From assembly GCF_014642875.1 (NCBI RefSeq), contig NZ_BMJC01000001.1:1407335-1471334 (forward strand): a stretch of DNA of 64,000 nucleotides. The letters are read 5' to 3'. Numbering within the stretch: position 1 is the first letter of the stretch; each line of letters opens with the position of its first letter. Position numbers and translations under genes: made by a program. The DNA is from Puia dinghuensis. GTDB taxonomy: Bacteria; Bacteroidota; Bacteroidia; Chitinophagales; Chitinophagaceae. The notes beneath the pieces are model-generated. The model had not been told where the DNA came from. It saw only the letters and a list, made by a program, of their open reading frames with translations, and did no database searches. This document shows positions 7,458 through 15,500 of this stretch, one piece after another.

Positions 7458-10007
7458 TTATTGTCCAACTAAAAACACCGCATTACAGAATAATAGTTTC
7501 CCATTTTCCCAGAAGCTGCGAAACAGCGGGTCGTCAGCCATATAAACGACCGATCCCCTTCCCATCTGCTCCGCACCAAAGACCAGCACATCCTTTAGCC
7601 TCTCCTTTGCCTTGTTTCCGGTGAACCCGCTCACATAACCATCCTTCCGGATAACACCGACATTCCAGCCACCACCCTTTAAAAATTCATATTCCTTATC
7701 ATCTTCCTTCAGCGTATAATAATGGTCCGGGTATCCAAAGGCAAGCGGATGGCTATTGTCCAGCTCGACTTTATAGATAGACCCGGGTACGCTGCTGGCC
7801 ACTTCTTCCCGTTGACGGTTACCATACTGGTGCAGATCCGCATAGTCGTCCCCCTTCTTGTCCTTATCCTCGTCTTTTTTATCTCCATCCTCGCCCTTCA
7901 ACCTGATCCCCCATTCCATCTTCGCCAGCTGCTCTACCGCATTCTGCATCGCAATAAGCCGGCCGCCCTCCCGCACCCAGCTACGCAGTGCCTCGGCCAC
8001 ATTCTTCTCCTGCAGACTCTGGTAATTGCCGTTCGGCAATATGACAACATCAAAATCTTTCCAGGCGATCCTCCCCGCCGACGCGGCGTTGATCAGGGTA
8101 ACGGGATAGCCTATCTCCTGTTCGAAAAGATGCCAAACCTCCCCGGCGTTGAGGCTGCTTACTTCATCCCCCGTCAACAGCGCCACCCGGGGCCGATGGA
8201 TAAGATGGACGAGCCCGCTGCCAAAGTCGGCGCCCTTTTCCACAAATCCGGAAGCGATCGCCACCGGCATGACACCGGCATGATGGGCTGCTTCCATGAG
8301 AACAGGCCACAGTTGGTCACCGGCCGCCCTGTTGCCCGTCGCCGTAACAAGCAGGGTGCCCTTGTCGAAGGAGATCCCACCGGATTGGAAGGCCCTCTCC
8401 GCATACCTGACTTTTATCCCTTTCTGCAACAATTGGGTCAGGAAGCGAACACTCCCCATCCCCGTCCAGCGGATGGCATAAGCATAGCTGGTGTCAGCGT
8501 GGGCCTGGTCAGGCACCAACCGGTCATGATCAAAAGTCATCGTACTCGCACCCGCCCCATTCACATATCCATTCAACCCATAGGCCTGTACTCCATAAAC
8601 ATAGGGTACTGACCATGCCGTAATATCATAAGTGATCGAGTCGCTGATGCGCGACTTCGGCTCGAAGAGTACCCGCACGAGATTGGATTTCGGCTGATTG
8701 GCATTGACGACGATATCACCCGCCGCCGCCTTGAAAGTAGCCGGCCGGCCCGACTCATAATCGACGCCCGTGAACATCCCGCCGCCAGCCCGGACATATC
8801 GGATACCATTCCGCTCGAGGAAAGCCTTCAGCCGCTCGAGCCGGTCGCCAAAACTATCGTTGCGGAGATAATAAGCCTTGTATTCCCCACCGGGATGATT
8901 CACCGCGTCGATAAAATATTTATGGTATTCTTTTATCAGCCGTTCGGCATTGGCCGAAGCTATTTCGATGGTAGAGATGCCCGTCGTAAAATGATGCTCC
9001 AACCGCTGCGCCAGTGTCAGGGTATCGCCGTCAGCCGTCAGCACCGCTAGCCCGGCGCCGATGCCGCCCTGCTCAAAGGTCATCCCGATAGCGCCATTAT
9101 AAATAGGATAGGTGTCCCCGTAACTGGGATAGAACAGGTCGAATTCCTCCTTTGTAAAATAGAGCCACCCGTTGCGATCAAAATAATGGGCATTGTTCTT
9201 CCCGATCATCGTCTGAAACTCCCGCTGCCACGGTGTAATTACATCGTGGTAAGGCTCCGCCGCCGGCGCGAAATAATAGGGATTGTTATACCCCTGTTCA
9301 TGATAGTCCACATGCACCTGCGGAAGCCACGCGTTGTATTTCTTCAACCGCTGCTGTGTCTCCACCTGCGTCTGCCAGGCCCAGTCACGGTTGAGATCGA
9401 AGTTGTAATGATTCGTTCTGCCCCTGGGCCAGGGTTCCTGGTGTTCGCGCGACTGGGGGTCAGGATTGGCCTCAACGCCAACAACATCATTATACCAGTG
9501 GACATACCGGTCGCGGCCATCGGGATTGATACAAGGGTCGATGATGATCACCACATGCTGAAGCCATTCCTTTGCCCGCGCCGACGCTGGACTCACCAGT
9601 TGATAGAGGGTCTTCATGGCCGCTTCAGAGGAAGCCGGCTCATTGCCATGCACATTATAGCTGAGCCAAACGATCACAGGGCCATGTTCGTCGGGTGCAA
9701 CATTGTCATGAAGCACACCCGCAAGTCGCAGATTGTTCTGCCGGATATCTTCCAACCGCCGCAGATTCTCCGGGCTGGCAATATACGCCAGCAGCAACGG
9801 ACGCCCCTCATAAGTTGTTCCATACTGCTCTAGCTTCACTTCGTCCGGCACAGCACGCGCCACAGCCTGGAAATAGCCGGCTATTTTATCATGCGGCGTG
9901 AAGTGCGCACCGAGCGGATAACCCAGCACAATGTCCGGCGAAGGTGGGTTCTGGGCGCAACAACAGCAGGCAGATAGCAGCAGACCAAAGAAGAGGCTAG
10001 ACTTCAT
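7458..10007 (-). CDS. M14 family zinc metallocarboxypeptidase, secreted
   Basis: An 849-residue protein beginning with a signal peptide or lipoprotein-like signal (MKSSLFFGLLLSACCCCAQ). The M14 zinc motif HxxE is H120-G-N-E123 in YNVHGNEPASSEA. NPDGRDR (161-167) is the conserved substrate-side motif, the third zinc histidine is likely H236 in VHVDYHEQG, and MTFEQGG may carry the catalytic glutamate. Family members trim C-terminal residues from peptides or act on peptidoglycan stems. The length beyond residue 400 reflects a C-terminal GATase-like domain, as in the neighbouring PIG-L protein (TLINAASAGRIAWKDFDVVILPNGNY), plus an insert rich in Lys/Asp (DGDKKDEDKDKKGDD). It is the first gene of the minus-strand unit. 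Confidence 0.92.
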   Translation of the reverse strand: MKSSLFFGLLLSACCCCAQNPPSPDIVLGYPLGAHFTPHDKIAGYFQAVARAVPDEVKLEQYGTTYEGRPLLLAYIASPENLRRLEDIRQNNLRLAGVLHDNVAPDEHGPVIVWLSYNVHGNEPASSEAAMKTLYQLVSPASARAKEWLQHVVIIIDPCINPDGRDRYVHWYNDVVGVEANPDPQSREHQEPWPRGRTNHYNFDLNRDWAWQTQVETQQRLKKYNAWLPQVHVDYHEQGYNNPYYFAPAAEPYHDVITPWQREFQTMIGKNNAHYFDRNGWLYFTKEEFDLFYPSYGDTYPIYNGAIGMTFEQGGIGAGLAVLTADGDTLTLAQRLEHHFTTGISTIEIASANAERLIKEYHKYFIDAVNHPGGEYKAYYLRNDSFGDRLERLKAFLERNGIRYVRAGGGMFTGVDYESGRPATFKAAAGDIVVNANQPKSNLVRVLFEPKSRISDSITYDITAWSVPYVYGVQAYGLNGYVNGAGASTMTFDHDRLVPDQAHADTSYAYAIRWTGMGSVRFLTQLLQKGIKVRYAERAFQSGGISFDKGTLLVTATGNRAAGDQLWPVLMEAAHHAGVMPVAIASGFVEKGADFGSGLVHLIHRPRVALLTGDEVSSLNAGEVWHLFEQEIGYPVTLINAASAGRIAWKDFDVVILPNGNYQSLQEKNVAEALRSWVREGGRLIAMQNAVEQLAKMEWGIRLKGEDGDKKDEDKDKKGDDYADLHQYGNRQREEVASSVPGSIYKVELDNSHPLAFGYPDHYYTLKEDDKEYEFLKGGGWNVGVIRKDGYVSGFTGNKAKERLKDVLVFGAEQMGRGSVVYMADDPLFRSFWENGKLLFCNAVFLVGQ

Positions 10008-10031
10008 AACCGACGAATGTAAGTAAACAAT

Positions 10032-10065
10032 GAAAGATAAAAAAATGCTAACTTAGGGGGTTCAA
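10032..10065 (-). promoter_or_regulatory. Candidate promoter for the M14/PIG-L/symporter unit
   Basis: On the minus strand TTG at 10065-10063 is followed after 23 bases by TATCTTTC at 10039-10032, close to the Bacteroidota pattern TTTG/TAnnTTTG, with the last base changed. It would give a leader of about 20 nt before the M14 start. Pattern match only. Confidence 0.35.
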
Positions 10066-10070
10066 CACGA

Positions 10071-10109
10071 GACCGGCCGGAGGCCGGTCGCCCGAAGGGC
10101 AATTATTAA
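10071..10109 (+). repeat. Two-hairpin repeat, copy A
   Basis: Copy A of a 39-nt element present three times in the window. The first hairpin is gaccggcc, loop GGA, ggccggtc (10071-10089). The second is gccc, loop GAA, gggc (10090-10100). The tail is AATTATTAA (10101-10109). It lies in the divergent region between the M14 peptidase and ggt. Copies B (52457-52495) and C (42159-42197) have the same lengths, loops and tail but different, still paired, stems. It could be a REP-like mobile repeat or a structured RNA/DNA element. Confidence 0.75.
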
Positions 10110-10129
10110 CGAAAAACATTCTTCTCCAC

Positions 10130-11848
10130 ATGCGGCGACCGTTCATCCGCCTTTGGCTCCTTTGCACACTTATTTTTTCGTCAGAAGATCTCTTGCTGGC
10201 ACAGGATCCGGCTACTCCTTATCACTACGCTATCCGGAAGACAGCCGCCGTCACGCATGGCGCCGTCGTCTCCGCCCACCCGCTGGCAAGCAATGCAGGC
10301 CTGAACATTCTCCGGCAGGGCGGCAACGCCTTCGACGCAGCCATCACAACCCAGCTGGCACTAGCCGTCGTATTTCCCGGCGCAGGCAACATCGGCGGCG
10401 GCGGATTCATGGTCGCCCATACATCCAAAGGGAAGAACATCACACTCGACTACCGCGAGAAAGCCCCCGCAGCGGCTACCCGTGACATGTATCTCGACGC
10501 GGCAGGCAATGCCCGCACCGATCTCAGTCAGAATGGTCATCTCGCCTCGGGCGTCCCGGGCTCCGTCGCCGGCATCTTCGCTGAATACAAGTATGCCCGC
10601 CTGCCTTTCGCCCGGCTGATCCAGCCGGCCATCGATCTGGCCGGGAACGGCTTCGTCATCACCGAAGCAGAAGCCCGCGGCCTCAACGGCGCACAGACAG
10701 CATTTAAAAAATACAATACGGTGACATCCGCTTTCATAAAGGAAGGCGGCTGGAAGGCCGGCGATACGCTCGTACAAAAAGATCTGGCAAAGACGCTTCG
10801 CCTCATTCGCGACCAGGGCGCCAAAGGTTTCTACGAAGGCGAAACCGCCCGGCTCATCCTCGCTGAAATGCAGCGTGGTCAAGGCATCATCAGCAACGCA
10901 GATCTCAAAGAGTACACTGCGAAAGAAAGAGTACCTTCCGTATTCCCCTATAAGCAATATACCATCGTCACCATGCCCCTGCCCAGCAGCGGCGGCGTCG
11001 TCCTGCAGCAAATGCTGAAGATGGTGGAAGACCAGCCGCTCGCAAGCTATGGCTTCGAGTCGGTGAAAGCCGTACACCTGATGACGGAAGTCGAACGGCT
11101 GGCCTATGCCGATCGCGCCCAATACCTCGGCGACCGTGACTACTACGCGGTTCCCGTCGATACGCTTACCAGCAAAGCCTACCTACGGCGCCGCATGGCG
11201 TCTTTCCAGCAGGATAAGGCCGGTAACAGCAAAGACATCAGCGCCGGCATTCTGGAAGCAAAATCCGAAGAGACGACCCACTTCGACGTCATGGACAACG
11301 AAGGCAATGCCGTCTCCATCACCACTACCCTCAATGGGTGGTATGGCAGCAAAGTCGTGGTTGGCGGAGCCGGGTTCTTACTCAATAACGAAATGGATGA
11401 CTTCAGCGTCAAACCGGGCGTCCCCAATATGTATGGCGCCGTCGGCACGGAAGCCAACGCCATCGCTCCCGGCAAGCGCATGCTAAGCTCCATGACCCCC
11501 ACCCTCGTCCTGGATAAAGGGAAGGTCTGCCTCGTCGTGGGAACCCCCGGCGGCACTACCATAACAACGTCCGTTTTCCAAACGCTCGTAGACATACTCG
11601 ACTTCGGCCTCAGCCCCGAAGACGCCGTCAACAAGCCGAAATTCCACCACCAATGGCTGCCCGATCAGCTCTTCGTGGAAGCCGGCTTCCCCGCCGGTGT
11701 CCGCGAACAATTACAAGCCATGGGTTATACCATCACCCAACGCGGCAGCATCGGCCGCACAGAGGTGATTGAAATACAACCCAGACCCGACCACAAAATA
11801 ATAGCCGTAGGTGATAATCGCGGCGACGACACCGCGGCAGGTTACTAA
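10130..11848 (+). CDS. ggt: Gamma-glutamyltransferase (gamma-glutamyltranspeptidase)
   Basis: A 572-residue periplasmic Ntn hydrolase that cleaves gamma-glutamyl bonds (glutathione and similar) or transfers the glutamyl group. Signal peptide in residues 1-25. GGNAFDAA (64-71) is a family motif, DYREKAP (107-113) contains the substrate-binding Arg, PLPSSGG (283-289) forms the oxyanion loop, and the autoprocessing site is E-T-T-H-F (381-385) with T382 as the predicted N-terminal nucleophile of the small subunit. All key residues are present and the length is normal. It is followed 18 bases later by the DUF1572 gene, and a strong terminator ends the pair at 12453-12496. The copy A repeat sits upstream in its leader or promoter region. 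Confidence 0.95.
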   Translation: MRRPFIRLWLLCTLIFSSEDLLLAQDPATPYHYAIRKTAAVTHGAVVSAHPLASNAGLNILRQGGNAFDAAITTQLALAVVFPGAGNIGGGGFMVAHTSKGKNITLDYREKAPAAATRDMYLDAAGNARTDLSQNGHLASGVPGSVAGIFAEYKYARLPFARLIQPAIDLAGNGFVITEAEARGLNGAQTAFKKYNTVTSAFIKEGGWKAGDTLVQKDLAKTLRLIRDQGAKGFYEGETARLILAEMQRGQGIISNADLKEYTAKERVPSVFPYKQYTIVTMPLPSSGGVVLQQMLKMVEDQPLASYGFESVKAVHLMTEVERLAYADRAQYLGDRDYYAVPVDTLTSKAYLRRRMASFQQDKAGNSKDISAGILEAKSEETTHFDVMDNEGNAVSITTTLNGWYGSKVVVGGAGFLLNNEMDDFSVKPGVPNMYGAVGTEANAIAPGKRMLSSMTPTLVLDKGKVCLVVGTPGGTTITTSVFQTLVDILDFGLSPEDAVNKPKFHHQWLPDQLFVEAGFPAGVREQLQAMGYTITQRGSIGRTEVIEIQPRPDHKIIAVGDNRGDDTAAGY

Positions 11849-11866
11849 CAACTAAAATACATTACT

Positions 11867-12406
11867 ATGAATACGCTCGGCGCTACCTATCTCGATTCAG
11901 CGATCAAACGCTTCCTCACCTATAAGGTCTTAGGCGACATGACCTTCGCCCAGTTGGAAGAAAAAGACTTCTTCTACACTCCCGGCGAATCCAGCAACAG
12001 CATCGGGGTCATCATCCAGCACATGCATGGCAATATGATCAGCCGCTGGACAAATTTCCTGACAGAAGACGGCGAAAAGCCGGGCCGCAACCGGGATGAA
12101 GAATTCAGCCCGCCCAGCTGCACAAAGACGGAGTTGCTGGCCATGTGGGAGGAAGGCTGGCGCTGCCTCATCGATACCCTCCGGTCGCTTACAGCAGGCG
12201 ACCTGCTCAAAACGATCACCATCCGCCACGAACCCCTGCTGGTGGTAGACGCCATCAACCGCCAATTGGCGCACTATCCCCATCATGTCGGCCAGATCGT
12301 TTACATCGGCAAGATGATCCTGGACAACAGCTGGACAAGCCTGTCGATCGCCAAAGGCTCATCCCAGGACTTTAACAAAGCAATGACAGAGAAGTACAAA
12401 AAGTAA
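11867..12406 (+). CDS. DinB-fold protein, DUF1572 family
   Basis: A 179-residue cytosolic protein with the pattern of DUF1572, a branch of the DinB/YfiT four-helix metal-binding fold. Visible features are SAIKRFLTYKVLGDMTFAQL, the histidine segment IIQHMHGNMISRW (about 48-60) and the C-terminal HYPHHVGQIVYIGKMI (about 136-151); these histidines probably bind a divalent metal. DinB-fold proteins include thiol-dependent S-transferases, such as bacillithiol transferases, and many members of unknown activity. Placement directly after ggt would fit a thiol-related role, but this is inference. The nearby hairpin and terminator close the unit. Confidence 0.85.
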   Translation: MNTLGATYLDSAIKRFLTYKVLGDMTFAQLEEKDFFYTPGESSNSIGVIIQHMHGNMISRWTNFLTEDGEKPGRNRDEEFSPPSCTKTELLAMWEEGWRCLIDTLRSLTAGDLLKTITIRHEPLLVVDAINRQLAHYPHHVGQIVYIGKMILDNSWTSLSIAKGSSQDFNKAMTEKYKK

Positions 12407-12423
12407 GGGATCCAGGGGTCCGC

Positions 12424-12444
12424 CCGGCAAGCTCCGCTTGCCGG
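12424..12444. repeat. GC-rich hairpin after the DUF1572 gene
   Basis: A 9-bp perfect stem, ccggcaagc / gcttgccgg, with a 3-nt loop that reads GGA on the minus strand, the same loop as hairpin 1 of the 39-nt repeats. The second hairpin and the AATnATTAr tail are missing, so it is at most a decayed relative of that family. It sits just upstream of a normal terminator. Confidence 0.5.
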
Positions 12445-12452
12445 ACATAATG

Positions 12453-12496
12453 AAAAACGAGGCCGTCTAGTTTTCGCTTGAGATGGCCTCGTTTTT
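12453..12496 (+). terminator. Rho-independent terminator of ggt-DUF1572
   Basis: A 16-bp stem from AAAAACGAGGCCGTCT (12453-12468) with AGATGGCCTCGTTTTT (12481-12496), with one G-T pair and a 12-nt loop. The 3' arm supplies the T run. Confidence 0.85.
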
Positions 12497-12544
12497 GGTA
12501 TCTAATTTGCACTTACCCCTGTAAGTCGTAATTTTACCACCCAG

Positions 12545-12551
12545 AAAAGGA
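12545..12551 (+). promoter_or_regulatory. Ribosome binding site supporting a CTG start of the TamB-like gene
   Basis: AAAAGGA lies 6 bases before CTG at 12558-12560. An in-frame stop at 12552-12554 rules out a more upstream start, and the first in-frame ATG (12747) would delete the membrane anchor. Confidence 0.5.
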
Positions 12552-12557
12552 TAGCCC

Positions 12558-15500
12558 CTGAGAAAGATTTGGAAAATACTCCGTAATACATTACTGGTTT
12601 TACTACTATTACTGCTCTCAGTATGGGGTCTTATCCACCTGCCATCCGTTCAGACCTGGCTGGTTGCGCGCGTAACAAAACGGCTCTCCCACGACCTGCA
12701 CACCCGCATCAGCGTTAAACACGTCAACTTCTCCCTTTTTAACAAAATGTTGCTGGACAGCACGATGGTCGAAGACAACAAGGGCGACACCCTGCTTTTC
12801 GCAGGCACCGTAAAAGTCAACATCACCGACTGGTGGTTCTTCAAAGACAAAGCCCAGCTGCAATACATCGGCCTGGAAGACGCCACCATCAAGCTTCAAC
12901 GCACCACCGACTCGGTCTGGAACTACCAGTTCATCGTCAACTATTTCACCGATACCGACACCACCCTCAAAAAAGTGAAGGATACGGCCAAAGGACTACA
13001 GCTCGATCTCAAAGAGATCGAACTGGCCCGTATCCACTTTCTCAAACACGACGCCTGGCGCGGCGAGGACATGGACGTCCATCTGAAAGCCCTTAGCCTC
13101 GACGCCGACACCATCAACCTCACCGACAAAAGAGCGCGCATCCGAAGCCTCGAATTCACACAGCCCGACTTTGTTCTCGCCAATTACACCGCCAAACGGC
13201 CGCAGCAGCCCATCGATACCACCGTCCCGGTCAACGACCCGCTGCACCTGCGGCTCAACCCTGGCGGATGGGATGTCATCGCCGGCCGCGTCTCGATAAA
13301 GGATGGGTCCTTCCGCCATGAAAAGACAGAAGATACCGTCATCAACAAACACTTTGACGGCGACCATCTCTATTTCTATGAAGTAAACACGCGCTTTTCC
13401 AACCTGCGCCTCAACCGCGACACCCTCACCGCACAACTACAGCTAAGCACAAAAGAGCGCTGCGGACTGGACGTAAAAAAGCTCAATGCCCACATCAAAT
13501 GGTTCCCCGAAGCCATGGAATTCGGCCGGCTCGACCTGGTGACGAACAAGAGCCACCTGCGCAACTTCTTCGCCATGCGCTTCAAGACCCTCGACGACAT
13601 GGATGACTTCGTCACCAAGATCAGGATGGAAGCCCATTTCACCGACTCCGACATAGACACTGACGACATCGGCTGGTTTGCCCCCGAACTAAAGACCTGG
13701 AACAAACGAATCCGGCTTTCGGGTGATATCCAGGGGACGGTATCCGATCTCCGCGGCCGGAAAGTGGTTCTGGAAGCCGGTAAGAATACCCTTCTCAATG
13801 GAGATATCCATTTGAAGGGATTACCCAACGCCGAAAAGACCTATATCGAATTCAAGTCGAACGACTTCCGCACCACCTACGAGGATATGGCTGCCCTCGT
13901 GCCCTCCCTGCGTCATGTCGAACAGCCGCGTATCGACCACATCGCCTGGCTCCGCTTCCGGGGCGACTTCACCGGCACGTTCAGGGACTTCGTCACAAAA
14001 GGCACCGTCGAGACAAGCCTGGGCACCCTCGAAACCAACCTGGACATGAAACTACCGGCCGTGGGGCCTTCCATTTACCAAGGCACCATCACCACGGATA
14101 GCTTCCAATTAGGGTCCTTCCTCGACAATGACAACCTGGGTCGCATCGCCTTCCAGGGAAAGATCAACGGCACCGGCCTCAAGACCGGCACCCTCAGCGC
14201 CAGCCTCGATGGAATGGTCAACAGCCTCGAATTCAACGGGTATACCTACCAGCATATCCAGGTCAACGGCGCCGTCGCCAAAAAGAAGTTCAACGGCGAA
14301 CTCATAGCCAGCGACCCTAATCTGGACGCTCACCTGAATGGACTCGTCGACTTCAGCCAGCAACTGCCCGTATTCAACTTTGAAGCCGAGGTTGCAAAAG
14401 CCAATCTCACCAAACTGCATTTTGTCAACCAGGAAGTGGAATTCGACGGGAAGTTCAAATGCAATTTCACCGGGAATGACATCGACAACTTCCTCGGCCA
14501 CGCCAGCATTTACGACGCCTCCCTGTTCAAGAACGGCAACCGTGTCTCCTTCGACTCGCTGACGCTCGAATCCAGCATCGAAGCCAACAATAAAAAGATC
14601 GTCGTGGTCAGCAACGAATTCGACGGAGCCATCGCCGGTGAATTCTCTATCAAAGACCTCCCCGCTTCCTTCCAGACCTTTCTCAACAAATATTACCCGA
14701 GTTATATCAAACCCGCAAAGACGGAACCGGCCAACCAAAACTTCACCTTCGTCATCTCCACAAAAAAAGTGGATGAATACATAGACCTGTTTGATAAAGA
14801 CCTGAAAGGCTTCAACAATTCCGTCATCGCCGGTCGTATCGATACCCGGGACAAACACCTGCTCGATCTCAATGCCGACATCCCCGCCTTCGACTACAAG
14901 AGCATCGCCTTTAACAACCTGAACCTGAAAGCAACGGGTAACCTCGACAGCCTTTCCCTGGAGACCACCATCGGCGACGTATCCATCAACGACAGCCTGC
15001 ACTTTCCCAGCACGCTGATCCACCTCCGTTCGTCCAACGACCTCTCCAGCGTCCAGGTAAAGACCAGCGCCAACCAGACGCTCAACTCCGCCAACATCTC
15101 GGCACAGGTGCGCACCCAGCCCAGCGGAGTAAAGCTAACCTTCGATCCCTCTTCTTTCGATATCAACAGCAAGACCTGGATCATCGATAAAAACGGCGAA
15201 CTGGCTTATTATAATAACATTCTCTATGCCGACGGGCTCAACATCCACAGCGGCGACCAGGCCATCGCCATCACTACCCATCCCTCGGGGGAAGGCAACT
15301 GGAACGATATTCATATCGATCTGAAAAAAGTGAACATCGGCGACTTTACACCTTATGTCGTCCGATCGGAAAGGCTGGAGGGATTACTGACAGGCAGCAC
15401 CGACATCACCAACCCATTCGGCGATCATACGGTCCACTTCCAGGGACAGGCCGAACAGTTTCGTTTCGATAATGACTCCATCGGCCGGCTCGACCTCTCG

